From Harmonia axyridis (Eukaryota > Arthropoda > Insecta > Coleoptera > Coccinellidae), in NCBI RefSeq assembly GCF_914767665.1, contig NC_059507.1, positions 36,451,270-36,515,269 of the forward strand: a DNA stretch of 64,000 bases, given 5' to 3'. The notes under the pieces were generated by a model, which had not been told where the DNA came from, made no database searches, and worked only from the letters and a program-made list of their open reading frames with translations. The translations under genes were made by a program, and so were the position numbers. Position 1 is the first letter of the stretch. Each line of letters starts with the position of its first letter. Below are positions 1 through 11,760 of this stretch, in pieces.

Positions 1-2632
1 GACTCTTCCTAACAAGCGACACACGACACTGCTCGTTCGGGATACAAGGCTCCTGAGGGAACGCTCCCAGGAGTTGAATATTGTTTGATAATACAATAGT
101 TATTTCTCGTTTGCGTCGCGAGAACCATTGTTAATTCGTGTTATGGCTGCTATTGGCTAGGAAGGATGTTCATGAACTGGTGATTTCAATCAAGGGGATA
201 ATAAAACGAATAACAACTACCACCATGTTGTTTTTCCGTGATTCTGATGAATTTCCACCAAAATAAACTTTTCGGAACGTAGTGGATAGTAAAAAAGAAG
301 TTCAAAAGAAATTTCTGATTGATGACATGTCATTAAATGAAAGAATAACCTGAAACATCAACGCAATATAACAAATTACTTTTTAGGAGAACTAAAGAGC
401 CTGTAGAAATAATATAAGTGTAATTGAAATATGCTAACATCGATGCAAAACGTTATTTAGGCAAAATCGAGGCTCAATTTTTTTGGACTGGATACAAACT
501 GCTGATTCCATATTCGATGTATGACGTTGTCCTTATTACATCATTGTGAAATTTTTCTACATTTCATTGGTGCAAACTGTTTTTACGATCTCGAGGGTGT
601 AAAACGTGTTAAGGGGTGAAATCAGCACATAATTTTATTTCTTCACAAACTAATGTATCTACATTTAGGAGTGCCTGGTTTACGTGAAGGATAATGAAGC
701 TAACCTCTCACTTCATGATTATGAGACGAAAAGTCAACCAACAATTTTCTCGCCAAAACATCGAACGATCAAAATTGAAAGCTCCCCTTCTTATCAGAGC
801 TTAAAATTCATCTACTTCATCATCTGAGAGTTATGCCTACACAAATCTTTAATTCAAGAATTAAATCCTTCCTTTAAAACGAAGCATATATTCTGTAAAG
901 GAGAACAACTGTTATTTAATAACAGTGATTCAAAAAGTTAGAAATCTAAAGAATTTAGAAGAAAAACCAAATAATTTGTATTTGCATGGCCGACCTCATG
1001 TGGGACTAAGGGTCAAAGATCACAGCTGTTCCTTGCGCCTCAAGTTTACAATGGTATCTCTTAAGTTTCGAACATGCCTAGTATAATGACTACATTTAAG
1101 AAGAAAATAAAAAATTTGATCGTAAGTCATTCGAGACACTTCATAGCCAGTATAATTGACATAAAGAACACCTATAACATACCGAATCAGTAGTCCTGGA
1201 GTAGTCAGTTCATGCGTGTTGCATCTTTAATGTGGCGTCTGTTGAAAATTCGTGAGAATTACGTCAAGATCAATAATAAAATAGTGAAAATCAAAATTAA
1301 TCCTTTTTGATATTGAAATAACAATTATTTAGCTGCGCAGTTGCTTCTCCAGAAATCTTAACACTAATAACATTTGGAATGACAATTTTTCAAGATATAA
1401 GGAATCTAAAAGACCTCATGTGTAGCGAAACCTTAGTTATTAACAATATTCACATAATGATATAGTGAGAATTAGAATAACTCATATTCAATATGAAACT
1501 CGATATGGGATTACAATTATTCAGCTTCACTGAAACTTCTTCAAATTTTTATTTTGAATAACTCAAATCCTCCCAAATGTTACCCCCTCAATGTAATCAT
1601 GATTCTTCGAATCTCAGCAATGGAATATCTTTCTGAAGATAATGTATTGCTAGAGCTGTAATTAAGTTTTTATTAAAAAGAAATTTTGTTCAAGTAAATA
1701 CCAGGTCAATCCAATAAACAATCAATTGTAATTATCATCAATGAACTTCACAATTTACTCCTGGAAAATGTGATATGAAACCCAGAAATAATTCCAAAAT
1801 CATTGAATGAATAGTTTTATCGATTATATTATATGATATGATATCTTCTATTGAAATTATTTTTAGATGTGGAGGTCACAATATTTCAAAGAAGCATTAT
1901 TCCGGTGGTAATTATTCCAGCATAATTTAATGTTTAAGTTATCTCGCAAAAATCACCTTTCACAGCCAACCGGACATTCTGCAAACACCGTCTCTTAAGC
2001 CCGACCTCATTCCCATCTGCTCCCAGGGAAGTTCCGCAACTTTTTTCACGCCTGATTTGTTTCCATGGTTTGCTACAAACACAACTGCTCATTGCAAACT
2101 TTACCCAAAGGCTATTCTGCACGCTGAATTATAACTGGATTCCTCTAATAATTCCTGGCTTGAAACTCCGCTGGATACTGTTTCATTTTCTATATTAATT
2201 TTGGTTTTTTTCGCAAACTTCTTGTTCGGAGTTCTCAGCGGGGATAACTTCACTGAATTATTTGGATGAGAACATTGTTCGTTTCGGCATTGGAAGTCGG
2301 GGTATTAGCATCTGTAAGGAGATAAAGAATTACCTGAATTTGTGAGATTTTACCTGCATAAAATAGAAAATTTATTTCTCTTTGATAGGAAGGAGCTATT
2401 AATCTGAGTTTTTAAAATATGCGCCCTTCTCCGATGACTCATCAGTTGAGAGAAAATTTTAGATGAACCCATTTGATTTGTTAACTACCTCAACGTTTTA
2501 TTTTGACAGTTCTTAGTCGGCGATACAACAAAAATTTGAAGCTCAGCTCGTGATAGATACGAATTACTGAATCTGAAGCTCATCAATGAACTCTTATATC
2601 AGAAATGGCTTCGAAGAGGTTATAAGGTTAGG
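1..2632. other. AT-rich stretch without recognisable gene
   Basis: No convincing coding region, RNA gene or repeat of the families found elsewhere in the window was recognised here. The only open frames are short, such as a 62-codon frame at 1934-2122 on the minus strand, and have no family resemblance. The composition is AT-rich, as expected for insect intergenic or intronic DNA. Confidence 0.5.
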
Positions 2633-3945
2633 TTAGTTTCTTAGGCCAGCCAGCTCTGGACACTTGCATACCTTGTGTTCGGCTGTTTCTGCTTCTGATC
2701 CACAGAGCCTGCAAATATCATCTGCTGACTTTCCCATACGGTACAAATGATGTTTGTACCGACAGTGCCCTGTCAGCAGTCCCACTATCACCCGAAGCTC
2801 GGCTCGCGACAGCTTCAGGAGCTTTTTGGCGTAGGTAGGTGAAATCTTCACAAATTTCTCTGCCTGAACAACTCTAGGAGTGTTAGTCCAGTGGATTGTC
2901 CTGCTGTTCAACTCCCATAGCTGGACCGCAGCTTTAAATTGGTCTTTTTCTAGCCCACAGAAAGGCTCAGGTCCAGCAGGTGTTAACCTTGATGCACTTT
3001 TGCAAGTTCATCAGCTTTTCCATTTCCTTCAACCCCACAGTGCCCTGGTACCCATAGTAGAGTCACTTCATTGCCTCTGGCCAGTTGCTTTATGGTGTTA
3101 CGGCACTCCCAAGTCAGCAGAGACCCCTGGCAACACGATTCCAAGGATCTCTGCGTGGTTTGGCTGTCCGTGGTGATGTAGATATACGCTCCCTTGAGGT
3201 TCATTTTGAAACACTCCTGAGCGCGTACATAAACAGCCAGTATTTCGGTCTGTAAATCGAGGGCTCACTTCCCAGGGCTTTAGAAATCCTCAGTTTAGGT
3301 CCATATATCCCAATGCCAGTGCCCCTCTCTGATTTTTATCCATCGGTGAATCATATGGATGACTTTTTGTCCAAACGATTTACGAAACTTATTGCACTAG
3401 GACGGTCATTTATAACCGTTTCAAAGGGCGTTTCAAAATCGTAGGTGGTTGGCATAACATCCGATGGTTTTGCCAAGAAGTTTGAATCTAATTGATTCAG
3501 TATCCTTATATGTCCAACCCAGTTTCCAGGAAGGAGCTTTCCATTAAGGGAAATTCATATTGCTTTCAGCAGGCCACATTTCCTCACATGTACATGTTAG
3601 GGAGGCAAGTCCAGTGTGACCTCCAGCGCTGCTGTGGGAGCTGTGCGCATAGCTCCTGTGACACCAATGCATGCCAGGCTTTGCAGTTTCTGCAACCGGC
3701 TGCGTGTGGTGGCCTCCTCGATTTTTTTCCACTATGCTAGAGATGCATAGGTGACAATAGGGCGTACCACCGCTGTGTATAACCACAGTACTATTTTCGG
3801 TTTCACTCCCCATCTCTTTCCGAAGAGTCTTTTGCAGGCCCACATAGCCGCCATGGCTCTGGAAAGAGTTTTATCTATATGTTTCTCCCAGTTCAGTTCA
3901 CTGATCCCAGATACTAAAATCATTAGAACTCTGCAAATGTAGACC
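2633..3945 (-). pseudogene. 5'-truncated non-LTR retrotransposon: RT tail, RNase H, zinc-knuckle tail
   Basis: Minus-strand relic of a non-LTR retrotransposon ORF2. Going downstream, 3945-3730 is the region after the RT palm (LNWEKHIDKTLSRAM, then VVRPIVTYASL). The linker 3725-3550 includes TGAMRTAPTAALEVTLDLP. The RNase H domain spans about 3350-2983: TDG at the first Asp, EILAVY near 3240 supplying the Glu, TTDSQ and VPGHCGVEGNGKADELAK. The tail at 2911-2633 has LTGHC, HLYRMG, CRLCG and EHKVCKCP, the Cys/His knuckle usual after RNase H in R1/I/LOA-like elements. It is broken: a stop follows TDG, others fall after YASLA and in the linker, and there are frame changes. Palm and endonuclease are absent, as expected of 5' truncation. 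Clade is not settled. Confidence 0.85.
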
Positions 3946-4081
3946 ACGATGACTAGAGTGGCGAGAACAGCCCTGAAAGGGGAAACAATAAACCGTATGT
4001 TCGAGGATCAATGGAATCCCCCTTAAATCTACAATCTGCAATATACAGTTGTATGATTTTCTAGGGAAGATTGGTGCATGA

Positions 4082-4275
4082 ATGAACGAGCGCTCAAAAT
4101 AGTTATTTATAATACAAGTGCAGAAGGCATTGGTATTCTTCCACGAGTTCAAAATTCAAAAACGAGCCACGAAGTGGCGAGTTTTGGAATGAACGAGTGG
4201 TAGAATGAGCCTTCTGTACGAGTATTATACATTATTTTCTCTGATTCATTGCATTTTCATTGAAATTAATGAAAT
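4082..4275. repeat. Palindromic MITE-like repeat, copy 1
   Basis: Both halves carry the same motif in opposite orientation: ATAATACAAGTGCAGAAGGC on the left and, read from the other strand, ATAATACTCGTACAGAAGGC on the right. The centre holds GAGCCACGAAGTGGCGAG, itself a small inverted repeat. A second copy lies at 11360-11560 in the opposite orientation, and the match extends outward through AGAAAATAAT to CAATGAAAAT. It has no coding capacity, so a non-autonomous DNA element is the simplest reading. Confidence 0.6.
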
Positions 4276-4321
4276 ATTTCCATAAATATAATTTAGTGAT
4301 TTTTGCATTGAAAAATGTTGG

Positions 4322-4675
4322 TTGGCAGAACTGATTTCTTCAAGGCAAATTGATGAATTGACAGATAAAGCCGTGGCGGAAAGTTCGGAGTACCAACATA
4401 TAATAATAAAATATAACCATGAAAACTGTGCGTTTCTGATATATTCTCGCACGATTTTGTTCTACAAGATGTGGAAAAATGAACGGAATAACCACAGAAT
4501 TGGAGAAACTCCTTACGTCACTTCAGTTATTTTCTATCAATTTTTTCACAATCTCATCGGCTTGTTAATTTCCCTCAATACCACTATGTCTTGTCATCAA
4601 CAGCAGATTGACTTCGTTACTGTTACCCTAAATTACGGACGAAAGCGAATAACGAACGTTTCAAACCGCAGATAG
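4322..4675 (+). other. Unrecognised 117-codon open frame
   Basis: This open frame follows directly on the MITE-like repeat. The predicted product begins with a polar, helix-rich stretch (ISSRQIDELTDKAVAESSEY) and shows no domain I recognise. There is no clear start context and no splice signal. It may be part of a larger repeat or chance. The following 4700-4960 is GC-richer and also unassigned. Confidence 0.15.
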
Positions 4676-5109
4676 TCCGAACCAAAAGGTAATCCGTCAT
4701 CGTCGGATGACAGTGAATATTTTCTGGCGATAATTCCCGCATATTTTCGGCCTTTCAGGATCGGAGATGAATGTACGAACATTCGGGGGGTGCAATCAAT
4801 CGGCCCGATAGCCGAATCGTGTGTGTAACGTTGGATATTATAAATCGCGATGATGCCGGGTCGTCGGAGTGAAACGACACTTTTGGAACGAATGGCTTCG
4901 GGCGCGATCTTCTTTCCTCGTCGTTCGGATGCTGCTGCTGCAACCCGGAGGGTTTGATTGATATTTCACGTTGGTTTAATGCGGTTTTTTTCTGGAATTG
5001 GAGGCGATGATGCACGATTGTGTTTTTCGCGGTTTAAATATCGATATTTGGTTGTGTGGAATTTTTGTAGATTGTTTAAAGGGGAGGTATCACCCTTGAC
5101 ATTAGTTGT

Positions 5110-5335
5110 TGTTGTCTACGAATCAGCTTCTAGTTCCAGAGTTCTAATGAATTCCAGTTTCTGGGATGGCTTCAAAGAGGTTACTTCCTCACTTCTACAA
5201 ATCCCTCATTCAGAGCATTTTTTGCAGTCCTTGCAGAATCTGCACTCGTCTATTTCTGCTATACTCTTTCTTATGAGATGCTTCCGGTGGCGGCAATTCC
5301 CTGTAAGGAGTTCAGTGAGGTTGTGTTAAAATTGT
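5110..5335 (-). repeat. RNase H-type LINE tail family, copy F1
   Basis: Short minus-strand fragment of a dispersed retrotransposon 3' end. On the plus strand it shares the order TCCAGAGTTCTAATGAATTC, GGCTTCAAAGAGGTTACTTC, then GCGGCAATTCCCTGTAAGGA with copies at 26040-26700 and 52725-53226. In those copies this stretch encodes the zinc-knuckle tail and the sequence after it. It lies back to back with copy F2, their 5' sides facing each other. Confidence 0.6.
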
Positions 5336-5429
5336 ATAGGACAAATAGGTTTGCATCAGCTAATAGTTCAATGAAAAAAAAATAAAGAACAATTAAAGAA
5401 AAAACAGATTTAACTAGTTCAAAAAGTCT

Positions 5430-5990
5430 TTTTAGTCCATGGTCCCGGGAATTAGAAGCAATGAAGAGGCCAACATACTTGCCAGAAAAAGAGCATAAAC
5501 TCCTTTCATCGACCTGGAACTTTTCTGTGGTATAAGCATATGTACTAACAAGAAAAGATTCAGGAAAGGGAAAAAAGATAAACACTCAGGTGGAATTTTT
5601 CTGGTTTGGATCATTCAAACAAGTTTCTAGAAACTTTGACACTGCGAGATCCAACAAATATCTCGATCTCAGCAAGAATATACTACACCTCCTCATTGAT
5701 TTCTCACAAGGCATTGTCGCCTTAGGAAACACCTCATGAAAATGGTTGAAGCAGAAAATGGCGAGTGCAGATTCTGTGGGGAAGAGAAAGAAACTCCATA
5801 TCACCTGGTGACGGAATGCCTTGCCATCACAATCTACTTTGGACAAGAAACTTGTAAAAGAGAGGAATAAGCCTCCTTAAAACCATCTAAGACACTGGAG
5901 TTCATCAGAACTCTGGGACTGGAAGGCGAGCTGTAGATCACGTTAAGGAAAGAACAGCTCTGGGGGAGGGGGAGCAAAATAGACCATTAG
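5430..5990 (+). pseudogene. RNase H-type LINE tail family, copy F2
   Basis: Plus-strand relic of a non-LTR retrotransposon C-terminus. The tell-tale stretch near 5770-5825 reads ECRFCGEEKETPYHLVTECL, a Cys-x2-Cys/His/Cys knuckle like that after RNase H in RT polyproteins. Further downstream the sequence corresponds to the ending LEFIRTLGLEGEL. Stops and frameshifts interrupt it throughout. The same tail occurs at 7795-8325, 26040-26700, 28330-28700 and 52725-53226. Confidence 0.7.
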
Positions 5991-5999
5991 GTCGCAGTG

Positions 6000-6208
6000 A
6001 AATGGAACTTCCTTAATTAAATCTCACTAGTTTAAAGCACTACAATGTGAATATTTTAACTCGAAGCTGTTTCATGGTAAGTTTCATGAAATAAGTGAAA
6101 ATTAATTACTGAAATTGACTTTCTTCACACAAGGGTTCAAGTTGGGTACCTTGGTGTTGTTGTTAAAATAATGGATTTGCATATGCGTTTGTTATGGTAT
6201 GGATTTGA
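6000..6208. other. Unassigned AT-rich spacer
   Basis: A short AT-rich stretch between copy F2 and the element that starts at 6209. No gene or known repeat was seen. Confidence 0.4.
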
Positions 6209-7086
6209 TAATGGACTAGTTTTCATTTTTTTGTTGAGGATTAATTCTAAAAATTTAAGTAAAATGAAACAAAAATGTGGAAGAATCATTGAAATATCTC
6301 TAGAAATGAAAAAGTAATGGGACTTTGAAGTTGCACTTGGAAGAATAATTTTATAGTACGTGTAAGTGTCGTGACGTCACACACTAGACGACTGGTATTC
6401 GCAGAGTGCTTACGAATTCATTGGTGTACAATCACTTGTGCCGTTCGTGTCGTGTTTTGTTCGTTACACGATGGCTGAAATAACTTACTATATACATACA
6501 TATAAATTACTTTTTCCTCTTTTTACTTTTTACTCCTCACATAAATATGTTTTGCCATTGATGGACTTCAACAACCAGTACTCAACTACAAACTGTTTAT
6601 GAAACGTTTTTTAAATAAATCATCGTTATAAGTTGAACCATGATGTAGCAAACTCAAAAATGGATACTTACTTGAAAAGTTTATCTCCTTTTATTTCTGC
6701 ACTGACATAAGATGGATTTGAAGAAAAAAACTCCATCACTGCGAATATATCTATTTTAGGCAAATTGTCAATTTTTCCTTTCACGAAGCCTTCTTCCATT
6801 ATGGTGACATAAAAACAAAACTCGAGTTAAAACTACACTGTACAACTACAAACGGCGCGAGAGCCTTGGCGCGGCTAAGTATTTAAAAGTAATTTATGGT
6901 GTAGCGATCACAGGCAAGAGCCGTGACGTCACAGACCAAAGACGTTCCGCGCTAAAATACGTGAATTTAAATAATCTATTTCTCAGTCATTTATTGATGG
7001 ATTTTCGAAATCTTTTCACTGATTTATCAGTATCAATTCTATCGTGTCAAATATAGTATTATCAACATCACTAAACTAGTCCATTA
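6209..7086. mobile_element. Non-autonomous DNA element with TAATGGACTAGTTT ends
   Basis: The left end reads TAATGGACTAGTTT at 6209-6222 and its exact reverse complement is at 7073-7086, bounding 878 bp. Inside, the ten-base palindrome GTGACGTCAC occurs twice, near 6371 and 6923, roughly symmetrical about the centre. The core TGACGTCA matches the classic cAMP-response-element consensus, though here it may simply belong to the element's subterminal structure. No open frame of note is present. A MITE-like element is inferred; the superfamily is unknown. Confidence 0.55.
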
Positions 7087-7134
7087 CAGGGTTGTCTAGA
7101 CTTCAAGATATTCTGAAATTTTTTTCAACATAAT

Positions 7135-7640
7135 TTGAAGAAAATCTTCAGTAAACTTCCATTGAAGAAAACTAGTCGGAATCCAGGTGCATATCGAACG
7201 ATGCATCCCACAGCCTCCTCGCCCCAAACTAGGTCATTTTCATACCCGATAACCGCCCCCTGGGCCACATCAACCATCCCCGCGAAAGATATTTCCCTCA
7301 CGATTCCCCGCGAATATCAACAAAAGGCGTACGGGATCAATCCCGATAAATATAACGCCTCGAAGTTGCGGACTTTCTTCGGCCGTATATCAGCGCCGGA
7401 TCCGGCGAGAATGAAAAATATTTACAGATCTCTTTGTCGAAATCTGAAAAGGCTTTCAGCGGGCGACGGCCAGGCTTAGGCTGCAGCCGAGGGCCGGTAA
7501 GAAGGGATAAGACGGTGTTGACTAAGATGCGAGGAGGGCGCAGTTTCGCACTTTAACCCCCCGGACGCGTGACTTGATTTATGGACATCGGGATTTTTCG
7601 GGCTGGACCTAGGGATGATGGGAAGGGTGTCATAAATATC
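7135..7640 (+). other. GC-richer island with unrecognised 114-codon frame
   Basis: The open frame 7135-7479 encodes a basic, Pro/Ser/Thr-rich product (SSPQTRSFSYPITAPWATST, later RRISA-like and KNIYRSLCRNLKRLSAGDGQ). GC content is clearly above the flanks and continues past the stop to about 7640. No domain, signal peptide or splice sites could be assigned. It might be an old exon, regulatory DNA or a decayed repeat. Confidence 0.2.
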
Positions 7641-7794
7641 TCGCCGATCTGATGCTCGTAATTGATGGAGTTGAAGATGAAGAGCATGGAGATGTTATAT
7701 GCTGATGTTATTCGATTGAAATAAGTTGTATAAATGCTATGTTTTCAATACTAATTAAATTGGATATTCACAATTTAAGGAAAACATTGTGAAT

Positions 7795-8325
7795 GAAGAG
7801 GCCAATACTTGACAGGAGAGGAGCACAAACTCCTTTCGTTGACCCAGAATCTTTCTGTGGTAAAGAAAAATGTACATCCAAGAAAGAGTCTCAGAGGAAG
7901 AAAAAACCGAAGGAGAAAGACTGACGGAATATTCCTGTGTTGGATCCTTCAAAAGAGTTTCTTCGAAACTTTGATACTGTGAGATCTAAGAAGTATCTTC
8001 GCAAGAATATGCTCCACCTCCCCAATGAATTCCTGCAAACCATTGTCAATGAGTCTAGCAGAAAACGATGAGTGTAGATTCTGTGGGCGGTAGGAAGAAA
8101 CTCCAGATCACCTGGTGATAAAACACCTCGCCATCGCTAGCCAACACAAAGAAGCTTCAAACAAGGATGCAACCTCTTTGAAGCCATCCCAGATACTGCA
8201 GATCATTAGAACTATGGTACTGGAGAGCGACCTGTAGACTACTACCACTACTGGCAAGAACAGCTCTGATGGAGGGCACAATAGACCATAAAGTTGCGAT
8301 GCAATGTAACCCTCCTTCAAATCTA
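7795..8325 (+). pseudogene. RNase H-type LINE tail family, copy F3
   Basis: Plus-strand relic aligned by eye with copy F2: GAGCACAAACTCCTTTCGTT at its start, then AGATCTAAGAAGTATCT, then a knuckle region near 8060-8130 (TGTAGATTCTGTGGG, ending in CACCTGGTGATAAAACACCT). It has many stops. It ends near 8325 where similarity to the family fades. Confidence 0.6.
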
Positions 8326-8449
8326 CGATCTACAACGATCTTGTCATATGAATATAGAAACTAAGAATTTCGGTAGAGTAATTTTGACTTCTGAAAATGA
8401 TAACGACTCATTGGACGCTTATAAAGATTCTGTGAATTAGAGTGTGGTT

Positions 8450-9002
8450 TCTTCAACTTTCCCTTTGCCTTGCAAGCAGCTGTTCACAAGCTAAAAAACG
8501 CCGTTCAACATCTCTCGTCTTCAACTCGGAAGACACCCAATTTCCTTGTTTCTGAATCGTTCCCATGACTGTCAGGCCTTTTGAAATGGCTTTTTGTGTC
8601 CTGCCAATTCTTGGTTGCATTTGATACGAGTCTTGATCAAGTAATGCCTCCAATTCCGCATCTTTGAAAACCTTCTTGAAGAGTTGAAACCACTCTTGGC
8701 ACGTTCTTTCACTAATAGCGGCCTCACCATAGGAATTTCAGAACATTGGATGAGCCTCAACCGCATATTTCTTTATATAAAATTATAAAAAATCAAAACC
8801 TCCGCTAATGACGAGAATTTGGCTCGTGAGCTGACATGTTTAATCGAGAATAACTTTATGATGCAAATCGACTAATATTTCGATGGCATAATGTTTACAA
8901 ATACTTAAGCTTTATTGTATGACATCTACGATCTTTTTATTTTGACTAACAGTTACCGCTATTGACGTTTAAAGCAAAACGGTGGAAGCAAAGTTGTACA
9001 CC
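8450..9002 (-). pseudogene. DD34D mariner transposase relic, 5' part, copy M2
   Basis: Minus-strand remnant of a mariner element. The outer end at 8962-9002 carries a mariner-type terminus (AACGGTGGAAGCAAAGTTGT, then ACACC). The 5' untranslated part and the first transposase codons follow at 8860-8800. The helix-turn-helix region is spread over two frames: EWFQ-like and FKDAELEALLDQDS near 8680-8640, then QKAISKGLTVMG and KQGNWVSSELKTRDVERRF. It breaks off near 8455, before the first catalytic Asp. The same element is seen at 29712-31126 in plus orientation. Confidence 0.75.
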
Positions 9003-9202
9003 AATACAATTTCGTTCATCCAGTACAGCGCGCTCTACTATAGGCCTAGAAAGCAGATACAAAGGAAAATGACAGTATCTGAATTACTGAAGTGTTTCCT
9101 TCAGAGCTTTCATGATTTGAAGGTACAAACAAAAGTGAGATATTCCTTAAATAAGAAGAAAAATCTTATAAACATAGGCCCAAAAAATCTATGTTTTCGA
9201 GA

Positions 9203-9658
9203 TACAGGGAGTTTATTGTAGTCCTACTACATGTGATGACCATGCGAGTTTATTGAATCATTGCTGCAGATGGGTAAAATAAACATTAAAAGAAATAGCT
9301 AATTCATTCATAACAGATTACCAACTGGATTTCATGTTAATTCGTATTTTTCTGAAGATTCGACCAAACTTCAAGGCAACAAAAAGTTTAGTACTAGATT
9401 GAAGTTTCTCATTACATTTTCTTAAACTACCAATGGCTCACCAAACACTGGAGGGAACTCCAAATTGGAAAATATAATGCAAATTCTAGTGGAGTAAAGA
9501 TGCTATGAAATAAAACTTGAAAAAAAAACCAAACTTTAGCGCCCTGAATCTCGGAAACTAAGCGTTGGTGGATTAATCTTTATGATACTTTTTCCTCTTA
9601 GAATTACCCGGGGGCTCTCTCGTTTTCGTTCGTATCTCCAATTTAGAAACATCCTGTA
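9203..9658. mobile_element. MITE-like repeat with TACAGG ends, copy R1
   Basis: The left end reads TACAGGGAGTTTATTGTAGT and the right end TTTAGAAACATCCTGTA, imperfect inverted termini bounding about 456 bp. Shared internal blocks, such as GGGTAAAATAAACATTAAAA followed by TTCATTCATAACAG, recur at 38925-39250 and 59979-60470, and the right-hand portion recurs at 58195-58330. It has no coding capacity. Confidence 0.5.
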
Positions 9659-9779
9659 TATTCTTCAATCACTATCCACATGTTAGTTTTCAAATAAGCC
9701 CAATATTCCGAGAAATACAGACGTGAAATGACTCCGTTTATTCCCAAATTATGAGGCTCAGCCTACTTTACGATCCATC

Positions 9780-10030
9780 TCGACCGCAGCGTGAAGGACG
9801 CAGGATGCGGCGTTATCCTGCAGCTCAAATTACTGCAAATGGGATCCAATAAAATCGGCGTGGCCTACTGGACCGCAGCATCGTTATTTCCACGATGCCG
9901 TAAAATGTGGACAGTATCGAAATTTCCCGATACCCCGCCATTAAACGGCGTAATATCCGAAATAATACCCCTTAGTTCGAGGGATGGAATCGGAAGGGGT
10001 TCAGGTTTTGGAGATTTGAGATAACACGTG
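9780..10030. other. GC-richer island, unassigned
   Basis: This unique-looking stretch has well-mixed sequence and an open plus frame of 77 codons (9791-10024) that I do not recognise. Its composition contrasts with the AT-rich flanks, like the islands at 11760 and 33300. An old exon or regulatory DNA is possible; nothing in the sequence decides. Confidence 0.2.
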
Positions 10031-10309
10031 ACTATTTTGCTCTCTTATTGAATGATCCAATAGAGAGATCTGGTCTAGTTTCGGAATATAGGTAATCCGA
10101 AATTGAGTCTTGACAGTGATTGGCCCGTTGAGTTCAGTGTTTTCACATTTGTTAACGAGATAATCATTGTCAAATATGAAAAATTCTGCCGAATTTCAAA
10201 TTTGATCAATTTGTTCAGCTCATTACTCTTTCAATAAATGAAAAACTACAGGTCCTCAGGACTGCTGTCAAATGTGAATACTTGATTCAAATGAGAAGCT
10301 AAAAGACAA

Positions 10310-11237
10310 AATGTATGTTTTTTTTTTGAGGTGTATAACTTAAAGTTGGCATTACTGTTCAAGATGGCTACCGATTCGAAAGTTGTCGAGTGATTTATTC
10401 TCAGTTTGGTTTGACAATTCATCATGAACAACGCTTGCAAATAGTGCAATTATATTTCGGAAATAATGGTTCTGTGCGGAATACGTATCGCGCACTACGT
10501 CCATTTTATTTTGTTTAGCGATGAAGCGCACTTCTGGTTGAATGGCTACGTCAACAAACAAAACTGCCGCACTTGGAGTGAAGCTAATCCTCAAGTGTAT
10601 GTCGAAACACCGTTACATCCAGAAAAACTGACTGTTTGGTGCGCTTTATGGGCTGGTGGAATCATTAGTCCGTAATTCTTCAAAAACGATGATGGCCAGA
10701 ACGTAACAGTCAATGGTGATCGGTATAAAGCCATGATTACTAACTCTTCCATTCCTGAATTGAACAACCATGATGTCCAGGAGCTGTGGTTCCAACAAGA
10801 CGGCGCAACATGTCACACAGCTCGTGCCACAATCGATTTATTGAAAGACACGTTTGGTGACCGCCTAATTTCACGTTTCGGACCTGTGAATTGGCCTTCA
10901 AGATCTTGTGATTTATCACCGCTAGACTACTTTCTGTGAAGCTATGTAAAATCATTGGTCTATACGGATAAGCCACAAATCCTTGACCATTTGGAAGACA
11001 ACATTCGCCGCGTTATTGTTGATATACGGCCACACATGTTGGAAAAAGTCATCGGAAATTGGACGTCTAGATTGGACTACATCCGAGCCAGTCGTGGCGG
11101 TCATATGCAAGAAATCATATTTTAAATGTAATGCCACAATATTATCTTGCGGATAAATAAAATTCATGTCAATCGAATAATCTATCGTTGTTTTATTGCA
11201 ATTTAAAATTTTATAGCTCTGAAAAAAACACCCTTCA
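10310..11237 (+). mobile_element. Tc1/mariner-like element, deletion lineage, copy 1
   Basis: The transposase is on the plus strand. The left end is worn, TGTTTTTTTTTTTGAGG near 10315; the right end is AAAAAAACACCCTT at 11235. Near 10430-10478 a helix-turn-helix frame reads EQRLQIVQLYFGNN then GSVRNTYRALRPFY. It then meets a stop, and the catalytic part continues in another frame from SDEAHFWLNGYVNKQN at about 10520. QQDGATCHTARATIDLLKD supplies the second Asp and LSPLDYF marks the third. By direct count 36 residues lie between the second and third Asp. Stops occur at 10675 (ISP*) and 10938 (YFL*). The element cannot make a working transposase. Confidence 0.9.
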
Positions 11238-11359
11238 TATGTTGCTTCTAGGAACTCTCGGATCTATCCATTATCTGTCAAATTTATAATACAGAAAACT
11301 ATTGAGTCAACCCAATTTGTCAATGCCAAAATCACTCAGCGATCATTATGGAAATATTC

Positions 11360-11560
11360 TATTGAATTCAATGAAAATTGAGTGGATTAGAGAAAATAAT
11401 ATATAATACTCGTACAGAAGGCTCATTCTATACCCGTTCATTCGCAAACTAGCCACTTTTTTTAATTTTGAACTCATGAGAGAATAGTACCTAATGCCTT
11501 CTGTTCTTGTGTTACAAATAACTATTCCATTTTAACTGGTCACTGATGGTATGAATGGTA
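11360..11560. repeat. Palindromic MITE-like repeat, copy 2
   Basis: This is the reverse-orientation copy of the repeat at 4082-4275. It shares TATAATACTCGTACAGAAGG, the central AAACTAGCCACTTTTT stretch (worn relative to copy 1) and the outer AATGCCTTCTGT block, with the AGAAAATAAT and CAATGAAAATTGAGTGG flank on its left. Confidence 0.55.
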
Positions 11561-11760
11561 AGTATGCTGCCACATCGAAAATTATTTTTCGATTTCTATT
11601 TTCTTGTGGTCGATGTGTTGGTTTAATCATCAGATGAAAACCCAATTTAACTACTGCTAAATAACGTAGAATATTCTTATGTCGTTAAAGCCTTCAACAT
11701 TATACGAATAAAGTCAATCAAATATAAACTTGAAAAATTCTTATAATTCAACTTTTCCTT

